From: an uncultured Opitutia bacterium
GTDB taxonomy: Bacteria > Verrucomicrobiota > Verrucomicrobiia > Opitutales > UBA953
Length of the DNA stretch: 8,392 bases
Reading direction: 5' to 3'
Assembly (NCBI GenBank): GCA_903895475.1
Contig: CAITUF010000230.1
Coordinates: 1 to 8,392 of the forward strand
Positions 1 through 6,604 of this stretch are shown here, in pieces (within the stretch, counting starts at the first letter, position 1; every line of letters begins with the position of its first letter). A program made the position numbers and the translations under genes. The notes under the pieces were generated by a model. It was not told where the DNA came from and did no database searches. It saw only the letters and a program-made list of their open reading frames with translations.

Positions 1-1047
1 CCGTCCGGTATGGTAGTAATCCAAACGGATTTGCTGCATGCCGGCACGCAGCGTAGCCTTACCTTCGAAGGCTTGGACGCCGCGACGATCCTTCGGTGCG
101 AACGCCGCTACTTCTTTCCCGTTGATGGTCAAAGTGGCGCCGTTGGCCTTGAGGAAGAATTGGTAATCACCCTCGGCCTTGAGATTAATCCAGCCCTCGA
201 AGCGCAGGGCCATGTGGTGGTGAATTCGGTCAAAGTTGCTCAGCGCAAAATCAGCCGTCTGGCCGGCACGTTCAGGTTCGACCGATTCATGACCAATGCC
301 TTCCCAGACCTGCCCACGGTACATCGTGTAGTTCAGGTGGCCCGGCACGCGGGTGTCGCGGAGGAGGTAATGGGCAATACATTCCAGTTCGCGGGCAGGC
401 AGTTTGAGGTCGGGCATCCGGCCAGATGGGCGGCTCAGGTGGGGCTGGCGGAGGAACTCGATCAAACTGCGCAGGCTATATTTATCTTCGAGCGCACCGA
501 GTGGCACGGATTTTGGGGCAAGCGTCTCGCGGCCTTGGGCATCGCGGGGCGAGTGACAGGCGGCGCAACCGCGGGCGTGAAAAAGTTTTTCCCCTTGGGC
601 CGCGGCCACGGCGTCAGGCGCCTGTGGAGCGAAAGTCGAAGCCTTGAGCGAAAGCAGAAACTGTGTTAGCTCCTTGGCTGCGGTGGCGCGTTCCGCTTCG
701 GGTAGTTTGGCCAGAAGGTCGGGCATCGTCGAACCCGGCTTGGTCGTGTGGGGCGCGCCGATGTATTTCTCTAGGTAGGTCGGATGGACTCTTTGGGCGA
801 CCTCCGCGAGGCGCGGAGCCTGCTTAGACTTAAGGTCGGTTCCCGTCGGGGCGGCATGGCAAGCGACACAGTTGAGTTCCTCAAGGAGCAGTCGGCCCTT
901 CAAGGCGGCATCGAGGGTGGCTGTTTGGATCCCCGGTAGGCGGCTTTCGGCAGACAAGGTACTGCCAAGGCACAACAGCGTGGCGGCCACCACGCTGAGG
1001 TGGTGGGTTAAACTACGGACGGCGCTGGGGTGGGCCGGGGGGTACAT
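1..1047 (-). CDS. Secreted di-haem cytochrome c with PA14 domain (3' end outside window)
   Basis: An open minus-strand frame runs from the ATG at 1047-1045 to the left edge with no stop, giving the first 349 residues. Residues 1-33 look like a Sec signal peptide (hydrophobic VVAATLLCLGSTL, cut near LSA). Two class I cytochrome c domains follow. The first has CVACH at residues 60-64 with a likely axial Met108 (STMPDLL). The second has CAACH at 161-165 with Met211 (GRMPDLKL). From about residue 240 a PA14-type beta-sandwich begins (RFEGWINL, GDYQFFLKANG, LRAGMQQIRLDYYHTG) and is cut by the window edge. The protein should be periplasmic or surface exposed. The haems suggest electron transfer; PA14 suggests glycan or protein binding. 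Both roles are inferred from the families. Such cytochrome-PA14 fusions are common in Planctomycetota/Verrucomicrobiota. The gene starts 78 bases after the GH99-like gene on the same strand. No strong Shine-Dalgarno precedes the ATG. A plus-strand open frame at 10-669 is its shadow. Confidence 0.9.
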   Translation of the reverse strand, partial: MYPPAHPSAVRSLTHHLSVVAATLLCLGSTLSAESRLPGIQTATLDAALKGRLLLEELNCVACHAAPTGTDLKSKQAPRLAEVAQRVHPTYLEKYIGAPHTTKPGSTMPDLLAKLPEAERATAAKELTQFLLSLKASTFAPQAPDAVAAAQGEKLFHARGCAACHSPRDAQGRETLAPKSVPLGALEDKYSLRSLIEFLRQPHLSRPSGRMPDLKLPARELECIAHYLLRDTRVPGHLNYTMYRGQVWEGIGHESVEPERAGQTADFALSNFDRIHHHMALRFEGWINLKAEGDYQFFLKANGATLTINGKEVAAFAPKDRRGVQAFEGKATLRAGMQQIRLDYYHTGR

Positions 1048-1098
1048 GCCGTCAGTTGAAGGCACCGGCTGAAAGCAGGCGAGTGCGAAGACACTAAA

Positions 1099-1120
1099 CC
1101 TTCAGTGAGCCCCTTGAAGG
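1099..1120 (-). terminator. Weak hairpin between GH99-like and cytochrome genes
   Basis: A 6-bp inverted repeat, CCTTCA at 1099-1104 and TGAAGG at 1115-1120, has a 10-base loop and lies six bases beyond the stop codon of the GH99-like gene. On the minus strand it is followed by TTTAGTGTCTT, only a poor T tract. It could be a weak or attenuating terminator before the cytochrome gene. The stem is short enough to be chance. Confidence 0.25.
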
Positions 1121-1125
1121 AACTA

Positions 1126-2187
1126 TTACTTTACTGGTAGGGGTGGCGGCGTAAAGGCTTTGCCCTTCCAGCCAGCGATAATCCGTAGGTATTGATAGGG
1201 ATCGGGCCAATCGGCGGAGGGCTCGACCACGGTGCCTTCGGGCCATTCGTTGAAACTCGTGAGGAGGAGGATGTCGGCCCCCGCCGCCAGTGCGGAGCGA
1301 TGATAGGCTTGGAGAGTGGCCCCCTTGAGTCCCTTGATCACGTAGGCGGTGTCTGGCTGGATACGACTATTGTCGAGGGCCGGATGCATCGGGAGCAGTA
1401 GTTTACAGGAAGTCTGGCGAACCTCGGCGGCATAGTTCCGGAAGAAGGGCGTTAGTTCTGCTTCAGTAGAGATACGCTTTACACTGAAAGTTCCATAAAA
1501 GCCTAAGGCGTCGATACCGGGCGTCTGTCGCCAGGCCGCGGGCACGCCATAGGAGCCTTTTTGGTAGGCGATTTTATCCATGGCCCACCAGACTGGCCCC
1601 ACGCGTTTTTCGACTGCAGTGCGGAGTTGCGTAAAGGTCGCTGGGGTCAATTTCGGTGCGAACGGCACTTGGTAAAGGTAGACGACGGGCCGTCCGTCGA
1701 CATGCAGGTAACCAGGTTGGTCTTTGGTGCGAAGGAGGATGCCGCTTAGTTGTTCCGCCAGTTTCGGGACCTCGGCGTGGAATTGGGCGAGTTCGCAGTT
1801 TAGTGCGACTTTGACTTTAGTCTTAGCCGCGGCTGGCAGGATGACGGTTTCAAACGCTTGACCGCTGCTATTGGCTCCGCCCCACCACGAAACGAGAAAG
1901 GCATCAATACCTGCGGCGTCGGCGAGCTGGAGGTGCCAGGCGGTCGTGGCGACGTGGATGCTGTCGTACGCGCCGATGAGCGGTTGCGCGGGGATGAGCC
2001 AACGCGTCGCTTGTCCGGCCACCTGTTTATCGGCCCAGAAACTCCAGCGTGCCTTCGGCCCCGCGGGGGTATCATACCAAGCATAATAGAAAGACCAGAC
2101 GGGTGGGTGGGGTGGTACCGTTTCGGCAGCGGTTAGCACTGCTAGCGTCGCAAGCCATAGGCTAAGGGAACGGAGAACGCACCGCAT
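1126..2187 (-). CDS. Secreted GH99/WbsX-like glycoside hydrolase
   Basis: This 353-residue protein starts at the ATG at 2187-2185 and ends with TAA. Residues 1-21 form a signal peptide (LWLATLAVLTAAE), so export is expected. The rest matches the layout of the GH99 / WbsX-like TIM-barrel family: FYYAWYDT at 33-40, IGAYDS at 71-76, GIDAFLVSWWG at 93-103, a GYLHVDGRPVVYLYQ strand in the middle, and SFNEWPEGT near the end. In characterised GH99 enzymes the two catalytic glutamates sit in a NEWHEGT motif. Here the equivalents are Glu314 and Glu317, both kept, with Pro replacing His between them. GH99 members are endo-acting alpha-mannosidases/mannanases, but bacterial GH99-like proteins are diverse, so the substrate is unknown. 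The gene begins nine bases after the alcohol dehydrogenase stop codon, which suggests co-transcription. No clear Shine-Dalgarno is seen. Confidence 0.8.
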   Translation of the reverse strand: MRCVLRSLSLWLATLAVLTAAETVPPHPPVWSFYYAWYDTPAGPKARWSFWADKQVAGQATRWLIPAQPLIGAYDSIHVATTAWHLQLADAAGIDAFLVSWWGGANSSGQAFETVILPAAAKTKVKVALNCELAQFHAEVPKLAEQLSGILLRTKDQPGYLHVDGRPVVYLYQVPFAPKLTPATFTQLRTAVEKRVGPVWWAMDKIAYQKGSYGVPAAWRQTPGIDALGFYGTFSVKRISTEAELTPFFRNYAAEVRQTSCKLLLPMHPALDNSRIQPDTAYVIKGLKGATLQAYHRSALAAGADILLLTSFNEWPEGTVVEPSADWPDPYQYLRIIAGWKGKAFTPPPLPVK

Positions 2188-2196
2188 CGTCAGAGG

Positions 2197-3249
2197 TCAG
2201 CCCTTGAGTGACGCCATGTCGATGACGAAGCGGTAGCGGACGTCCTGTTTGATCATGCGCGTCCAGGCTTCGTTAATCTGCTGAATCGGGATCAACTCGA
2301 TGTCCGAGACGATGCTGTGCTGAGCACAGAACTCGAGCATCTCCTGAGTCTCGGCGATGCCGCCGATGCAGGAGCCACTGAAGTTACGGCGGGGCATGAT
2401 GACGCTGAAGGCGTGGACGGCGAGGGGCTTCTCTGGCACGCCTACGAGGCAAAGAGTGCCGTCGAGCTTGAGCAGTGCCAAGTAGGCGTTGAGGTCGTGC
2501 TGAGCGGAAACGCAGTCGAGGATGAAGTGGAACGTGCCCGCGTGCTTCGCCATTGCGGCGGCGTCGGTCGAGACCACGACCTCGTGCGCGCCCAAGCGCA
2601 GGCCATCGGCAACCTTGGAAGGAGAAGTCGTAAAGAGCACAACGTGGGCACCGAAAGCACGGGCGAACTTAACGCCCATGTGGCCAAGGCCGCCGAGTCC
2701 GACGACGCCGACCTTCTGTCCCGGGCCGACCTTCCAATGACGCAGTGGGGAGTAGGTCGTGATACCGGCGCACAGTAACGGGGCAGTGGCCGCGAGATCT
2801 AGCCCCTTGGGGACGCGGAGGGTGAACGCTTCGTCGACGACGATGCTGGAGGAGTAGCCGCCGAACGTGTGGCCCCCGAGGTGCTTGTCGGCGCTATTGT
2901 AGGTGAACGTGGCACCGGTGGTGCAGAACTGTTCAAGGCCCTGTTGGCAGCTCGAGCAGGTGCGACACGAATCAACCATGCAGCCGGTAGCGCCGATGTC
3001 GCCGACCTTGAGTTTAGTTACCTTGCTCCCGACCTTGGTGACACGTCCGACGATCTCATGGCCAGGGACGCAGGCATATTGGGTGCCGGGCCATTCGCTG
3101 CGGGCCGTGTGGACGTCGGAGTGGCAGACGCCACAGAACAAAATCTCCATCTCGATATCCGTGGGACCCGGCTCGCGGCGTGGGATGCTCAGCGGGGCGA
3201 GCGGGTTGGCGGCGGCAGAGGTGCCGAAGGCGCGGGCGGTGGTAGGCAT
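2197..3249 (-). CDS. yahK: Zinc-dependent NADP alcohol dehydrogenase / aldehyde reductase, YahK/CAD type
   Basis: This 350-residue medium-chain dehydrogenase closely resembles E. coli YahK (349 residues), an NADPH-dependent aldehyde reductase of the cinnamyl-alcohol-dehydrogenase group. The catalytic zinc ligands are Cys42 (GVCHSD), His64 with Glu65 (PGHE) and Cys160 (LLCAG). The structural zinc is held by Cys95, Cys98, Cys101 and Cys109. The Rossmann fold carries GLGGLGH at 184-190, and FTTSPSK at 206-212 ends the second strand as in NADP-preferring members. All key residues are present, so it should be active. It probably reduces aldehydes to alcohols in the cytoplasm with broad specificity. 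It has no signal peptide, unlike its neighbours. A 131-base spacer separates it from the FG-GAP gene and nine bases from the GH99-like gene. The exact physiological substrate cannot be read from sequence, and the symbol rests on family resemblance. Confidence 0.93.
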   Translation of the reverse strand: MPTTARAFGTSAAANPLAPLSIPRREPGPTDIEMEILFCGVCHSDVHTARSEWPGTQYACVPGHEIVGRVTKVGSKVTKLKVGDIGATGCMVDSCRTCSSCQQGLEQFCTTGATFTYNSADKHLGGHTFGGYSSSIVVDEAFTLRVPKGLDLAATAPLLCAGITTYSPLRHWKVGPGQKVGVVGLGGLGHMGVKFARAFGAHVVLFTTSPSKVADGLRLGAHEVVVSTDAAAMAKHAGTFHFILDCVSAQHDLNAYLALLKLDGTLCLVGVPEKPLAVHAFSVIMPRRNFSGSCIGGIAETQEMLEFCAQHSIVSDIELIPIQQINEAWTRMIKQDVRYRFVIDMASLKG

Positions 3250-3318
3250 GGCGAAGAAAGGTTTAGCTGAGCCCTCACCAGTAGGCGACCACCGGACGAT
3301 GGCAAGCAGGTCGATGGA

Positions 3319-3341
3319 TTAGCCGCTTACCTTCGGGCTAA
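3319..3341. repeat. Inverted repeat in the spacer upstream of the alcohol dehydrogenase
   Basis: A perfect 6-bp inverted repeat, TTAGCC (3319-3324) and GGCTAA (3336-3341), is separated by 11 bases. It lies about 70 bases upstream of the dehydrogenase ATG, in a 131-base spacer with no gene. Neither side is followed by a T run, so an intrinsic terminator is unlikely. Symmetry and position fit an operator or an mRNA hairpin, but a repeat this short may be chance. I see no convincing -35/-10 pair beside it. Confidence 0.3.
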
Positions 3342-3380
3342 GTTTCACGGTCTTAGGGTGAGAGATAGCGGGCTGATTGA

Positions 3381-5378
3381 CTAGCGATGCCGCGGGTTAC
3401 TCAGGAAGTAGAAATGCCCGTCTTCCGCGCCGCCGACGAAGTCGGGGATACCATCGCCGCGGAAATCGACCACGGCAGGGCTAACGTCATGCCCTTCGAT
3501 GTTCTGCTTCACCAGCGGCCCTTCGTTACGGAAAGACCATTTCCCGTCGGATGATTTAACTTGGCGATAGAAGTCGGCGCTCGAGGAGTTGACGAGTAGG
3601 TCAAGTTTGCCGTCGCCATCCCAATCGACGATGCAGAGCTTACGTCGTCCGCTCTTGCCGGCCGTACCAGCGGTGAGACGTAAAGGTTTATTGGCCTCGT
3701 CGCAGAAGACCCTCTGCGGCGCGAGTAGGACGAGTTGGCCGTCGCGCCGAGTGCGTTCAAAAAAGGCGAGGTAGCCCTCGTGGTCCAGCATTACCAAGTC
3801 AATCAGCCCATCCTTGTTCCAGTCGACCGCTACGGGCGTTGTCCGCCACTGCGTAAGCAGGGCCTTGCCGGCGGGTTTGCGCCAACCCCAAGCCAACGAC
3901 GGTTGCGGCCCGTTCCATTCGACCTCGATGGACTGGGCAGGGGAGAGGGCAGGCGCCTGCCGTGTGCCGATGTTGCGATACCAGACCACGTCCCCGAGGA
4001 TTGAATTAACGATGAGATCGGACCGTCCGTCGCCATCCCAATCCGCCACGGTGAACGTCGTGTAGCCCCATTTCGCTTCGGCGGGACCTTGAATGCTGCC
4101 GTTCTCTCCCGCCATGATGCGGAGTGGTTGGCCGTTAATCGCGAGGTATTTCGGGGCCGCGAACTTTGGTTTCGCGACGCCTGGTCCGCTGAGGTTCTCG
4201 AACCAACCGATGTAACCGGCCGTGTTGCCCGACAGTAGGTCCATATCGCCATCGCCATCCCAGTCGAAGCCGAACGGCGTGGCGAGGGCGCCGAATTTCA
4301 GCTCGGCCGCCTCTTGCTGGAAGTAGCGCGGTGGCAGGAAGAGTGGTGTATGGTCGCTCGTGAAATTCCCGGTGTTCTCGATGAAGGCCACGCGACCATC
4401 CTCATCGCCGACAATGAGGTCGAAGTGGCCGTCCTTGTTCCAGTCGATGGCCACGGGCGTGATCATTTCGAGATCCATCGTTAACGGGCGCGGAGATCCA
4501 GGCAGGCTGGCGGCCTCGCGCGTCGCCTTCCAGGCGGAGGGGAGGGCCAGCGCTTCGGCCCCTGGCGGTAACGTGAGTCGACGCCCCGCTGCGTAGCGCG
4601 GTTCCGGGCGCGTACCGATGTTCTCGTAATAGGTAAACCCATCGAGGAATTCGCCGCACAGGACGTCGACGTCGCCATCGCCGTCGAAGTCAGCGAAGTT
4701 GGGGGATGGCCAGCCAAAGGTCTCCAGGGCACGCTCGCCGGTCATCAATTTAAACGGCGTCGCATAGACGGGCTGTGCGTTCGTGCCCTGATTGAGGGCG
4801 ATGTAGACGAAGCCACGCAGCGGCCCACGAATCCATCGTCCCTGTGCGTCGTAGCCATTATCCCAGCCGTAATCGGTCCAATCGCCCACGCCGATGGCGA
4901 GGTCCTGCCGACCGTCGCCATCGTAGTCGACCACCTTCCACATGTTGGCCCGGACCTTGTTCGGGTGCACATTGGCGGACAACGGTAGCTTCTGGCCGTG
5001 GCTCAGGCCGGCTTGCAGAAAGTCCGGGTAGATGGTCCCTGGCGACAGTACCTTGGGTTGTCCCTCGACGTAGCTCACCGTGACGTTCTGCAGTCCTAAA
5101 CTAAGGCGCACGCCGGCCTTGAAGATAGGCATCGCTGTCTTGGCGCTATCGGCGGTCGCTTCGAAGAAGTAGGTCCCGTTAGAGGGCTTATCCGGACAGT
5201 TCACCACCAAGTCGAGCCGTCCATCCCCATCGAAGTCCATCGGCAGCGGCCAAGCCCATAGCCCGACGCCGAGATCTACCGTGAGACCGGGGTGGTTGTA
5301 GGACAGGCGCGTGAGTTCTTGGGCCGCCCCTGGGAAGCTGGCCGCAAGGCAGAGGAGCGGCAGTAAGAGTTGTCGCAT
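3381..5378 (-). CDS. Secreted FG-GAP/VCBS repeat protein, nine calcium-binding-like motifs
   Basis: This 665-residue protein starts at the ATG at 5378-5376, twelve bases after the SGNH hydrolase stop codon. Residues 1-20 form a signal peptide (LLLPLLCLAASFPGAAQ). The rest is an array of FG-GAP/VCBS units, each with a Dx[DN]xDGxxD loop. Nine loops start at residues 48, 151, 230, 312, 372, 446, 519, 585 and 638 (for example DFDGDGRLD, DWNKDGHFD, DWDGDGDMD). Each loop is followed by an aromatic strand such as FTYYENIG, VAFIENTG, IGWFENLSG or VVWYRNIG. This pattern predicts a beta-propeller or integrin-alpha-like fold that binds calcium in the loops. Position 640 in the last loop is Arg instead of Asp/Asn. 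No catalytic domain is visible, and the C-terminus ends within the repeats with no sorting domain. A role in surface binding or adhesion, or as partner of the adjacent SGNH hydrolase, is an inference. A polysaccharide-lyase-like propeller is an alternative. Confidence 0.9.
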   Translation of the reverse strand: MRQLLLPLLCLAASFPGAAQELTRLSYNHPGLTVDLGVGLWAWPLPMDFDGDGRLDLVVNCPDKPSNGTYFFEATADSAKTAMPIFKAGVRLSLGLQNVTVSYVEGQPKVLSPGTIYPDFLQAGLSHGQKLPLSANVHPNKVRANMWKVVDYDGDGRQDLAIGVGDWTDYGWDNGYDAQGRWIRGPLRGFVYIALNQGTNAQPVYATPFKLMTGERALETFGWPSPNFADFDGDGDVDVLCGEFLDGFTYYENIGTRPEPRYAAGRRLTLPPGAEALALPSAWKATREAASLPGSPRPLTMDLEMITPVAIDWNKDGHFDLIVGDEDGRVAFIENTGNFTSDHTPLFLPPRYFQQEAAELKFGALATPFGFDWDGDGDMDLLSGNTAGYIGWFENLSGPGVAKPKFAAPKYLAINGQPLRIMAGENGSIQGPAEAKWGYTTFTVADWDGDGRSDLIVNSILGDVVWYRNIGTRQAPALSPAQSIEVEWNGPQPSLAWGWRKPAGKALLTQWRTTPVAVDWNKDGLIDLVMLDHEGYLAFFERTRRDGQLVLLAPQRVFCDEANKPLRLTAGTAGKSGRRKLCIVDWDGDGKLDLLVNSSSADFYRQVKSSDGKWSFRNEGPLVKQNIEGHDVSPAVVDFRGDGIPDFVGGAEDGHFYFLSNPRHR
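3441..5237 (-). repeat. FG-GAP/VCBS coding repeat array
   Basis: The nine Dx[DN]xDGxxD loops of the FG-GAP protein are spaced 103, 79, 82, 60, 74, 73, 66 and 53 residues apart. At DNA level two units share an identical 17-base string (3610-3626 and 4027-4043) encoding DWDGDG. Other copies differ at synonymous sites, so most of the repetition is kept at protein level rather than from recent duplication. Confidence 0.75.
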
Positions 5379-5390
5379 CGCGCCCGCCGA

Positions 5391-6284
5391 TTACTTCTTT
5401 CGCAACTCGTCGATCTTCGCCTGAATCTTGGCCGCTTGGGCCACAGCGTCGCCGAGTGGCGACGGCGCGACGACCTTCTCGCGGCTATACCCGGTGAAGT
5501 TCATCCAATGCGTAGCCCGGTGACGACGAAGCAGGTCCACCTGCGGAAAGAGCGGGTCGGCCTTGATTTTCGCGATCGGCTCCTCGGGCGTATCTAGGCC
5601 GACGCCGGCGAGGATGGTGCGGGCCATCAGCAGGTGGCCTTCGTCGCCCGGGTGCACACGGTCTTTGGAGAAGACCTCGGTGCGTTTCGCGCGAGCGGTG
5701 CGCATCGCCGTGTGCAGGTCGACGACCTCGAGGCCTGGACGTTGCAGCGTTTTCTCCCACGCTGCATAGGCCGTTAGCACCGTGTCATAGTTGAACTCAC
5801 CTGGCTTCGTGGTCGCATCATAGATGGGGGGAGTCACGAGGATAACGCGCTTCACGCCGGCCTTTTGGCAGGAGTCGAGCAAGTGATTGATGCCGTCCTT
5901 GAACGCTTGGAAGCGCTTATCCTCGAGCGGCAGGTAGATGCCGTCGTTCATGCCATAACACGCGAAGACCACGTCGGGGCGCATTTTGTCGAGGACGCGC
6001 GGCAAGCGTTCGGAGAGCGCGGGCCGTGCGAATTTACCGCCGGCGTGGCCGGGCTCGCTGAGGCCAGAGACTGTCTCGCTCGACAGACCGAGCGGGTAGA
6101 TTTCGAAACGAGCCTGCGGACGTAGTTTCTGGAGGTAGTAGTCCATGAAGGATACGTAGCCTCCGCCTTGCGTGATGGAGTCGCCGAGGACGACGATCTT
6201 TTGGTTGGCGAGTGAGTCGACGGAAGCCGCGACGGCCAAGGTGGAGGTCAGCAGTAGGGAGAATAGCCAGCGTAAGGGGTGCAT
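5391..6284 (-). CDS. Secreted SGNH/GDSL-type hydrolase (esterase/lipase-like)
   Basis: From the ATG at 6284-6282 this is a 297-residue protein. Residues 1-20 are a signal peptide (LRWLFSLLLTSTLAVAA). The four SGNH landmarks are present: block I GDSIT with nucleophile Ser36, block II glycine near 66 (PLGLSSET), block III GMND with Asn113, and block V DRVHP with Asp208 and His211. It should be an active serine esterase outside the cytoplasm, for example removing acetyl or other acyl groups from glycans; the substrate is not determined by sequence. The charged C-terminal tail ends AKIQAKIDELRKK, probably a helix. The open frame continues upstream to a TTG at 6332-6330, but that would place 16 non-hydrophobic residues before the signal peptide and would overlap a possible promoter. 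I therefore choose the ATG. The stop codon is 12 bases before the FG-GAP gene, so the two are probably co-transcribed. Confidence 0.92.
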   Translation of the reverse strand: MHPLRWLFSLLLTSTLAVAASVDSLANQKIVVLGDSITQGGGYVSFMDYYLQKLRPQARFEIYPLGLSSETVSGLSEPGHAGGKFARPALSERLPRVLDKMRPDVVFACYGMNDGIYLPLEDKRFQAFKDGINHLLDSCQKAGVKRVILVTPPIYDATTKPGEFNYDTVLTAYAAWEKTLQRPGLEVVDLHTAMRTARAKRTEVFSKDRVHPGDEGHLLMARTILAGVGLDTPEEPIAKIKADPLFPQVDLLRRHRATHWMNFTGYSREKVVAPSPLGDAVAQAAKIQAKIDELRKK

Positions 6285-6304
6285 GGACGGGTGGGGTGGC
6301 TTAA

Positions 6305-6332
6305 TCTCTAGTCCTTGATTGGGAGATGGCAA
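6305..6332 (-). promoter_or_regulatory. Candidate promoter for the SGNH hydrolase / FG-GAP pair
   Basis: On the minus strand TTGCCA (6332-6327, one mismatch to TTGACA) is followed after 16 bases by TAGAGA (6310-6305, three of six to TATAAT). Transcription would start near 6298, giving a short leader before the ATG at 6284. The -35 is good but the -10 poor, so this is only a candidate. Confidence 0.3.
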
Positions 6333-6391
6333 GGGAGCCGAGTCTCCAAGACTAAAGACCCCTCATCCGTGGTCGAATGAAAGGTCTGAAA

Positions 6392-6468
6392 TGGTCGGAT
6401 AGGGGGGATTCGAACCCCCGACCTCCTGCACCCGAAGCAGGCGCGCTACCAGGCTACGCTACTATCCG
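6392..6468 (-). tRNA. trnP: tRNA-Pro (anticodon CGG)
   Basis: The minus strand folds into a complete 77-base cloverleaf. The acceptor stem is CGGATAG with CTATCCG, followed by discriminator A and an encoded CCA at 6394-6392. The D arm holds AGCCTGGTA. The anticodon arm is CCTGC-TTCGGGT-GCAGG, which puts CGG at positions 34-36 and G at 37, as in proline tRNAs. The variable loop is AGGTC, and the T arm is GGGGG-TTCGAAT-CCCCC. All stems pair, with one T-G wobble in the D stem. It reads CCG codons. It stands alone between two protein genes on the same strand. No copy of its 3' end is seen elsewhere in the window, so there is no sign of an integrated element here. Confidence 0.98.
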
Positions 6469-6486
6469 ATAGTTGGACTGAACTAC

Positions 6487-6503
6487 AGCCGCCGGGAGCG
6501 GCT
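6487..6503. other. GC-rich hairpin in the tRNA leader
   Basis: AGCCGC (6487-6492) and GCGGCT (6498-6503) form a 6-bp stem with a 5-base loop. It lies between the candidate promoter and the tRNA 5' end, so it would be in the tRNA precursor. No T run follows on the minus strand, so it does not look like an intrinsic terminator for the upstream hydrolase gene. It may assist 5' processing or be incidental. Confidence 0.35.
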
Positions 6504-6513
6504 TCGAAGGGTT

Positions 6514-6543
6514 AAAATACAGCGTCTCCTTGTGAAAATGCAA
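6514..6543 (-). promoter_or_regulatory. Candidate promoter for tRNA-Pro
   Basis: On the minus strand TTGCAT (6543-6538) is followed after 18 bases by TATTTT (6519-6514), which continues as TATTTTAAC. It lies 45-75 bases upstream of the tRNA, in an AT-richer patch than its surroundings. The -35 matches the sigma-70 consensus only at the TTG. Confidence 0.35.
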
Positions 6544-6571
6544 GTGAGGTCTCCTAATACCCCTGCTTTTG

Positions 6572-6586
6572 TTGGCTATTTGGCTA
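6572..6586. repeat. Short tandem direct repeat in the hydrolase-tRNA spacer
   Basis: TTGGCTA occurs at 6572-6578 and again at 6580-6586, a period of 8 bases. It lies downstream of the alpha/beta hydrolase stop (6605) and upstream of the tRNA promoter candidate. Two direct half-sites could form a binding site, but this is short and may be chance. The rest of 6469-6604 holds no gene that I can see. Confidence 0.3.
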
Positions 6587-6604
6587 AAACCTTGATTTTG
6601 CCGA

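Noticed and set aside
10..669. A 219-codon plus-strand open frame
   Set aside because: It lies fully antisense to the cytochrome c-PA14 gene, whose minus-strand frame has a signal peptide, two CxxCH sites and a PA14 domain. The plus-strand product shows no recognisable motif; long antisense frames are expected in GC-rich DNA.
2317..2778. A 153-codon plus-strand open frame
   Set aside because: It is antisense to the alcohol dehydrogenase, which has all zinc ligands and the Rossmann motif in the other strand. No independent start signal or domain is seen.
6341..6353. AGTCT-CCA-AGACT inverted repeat downstream of the tRNA as a terminator
   Set aside because: The stem has five pairs with a three-base loop and no following T run, so it is not supported as an intrinsic terminator.
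6392..6468. tRNA-Pro as an attachment site for an integrated element
   Set aside because: No integrase gene and no direct repeat of the tRNA 3' end were found in the window, and neighbouring genes have similar composition on both sides.
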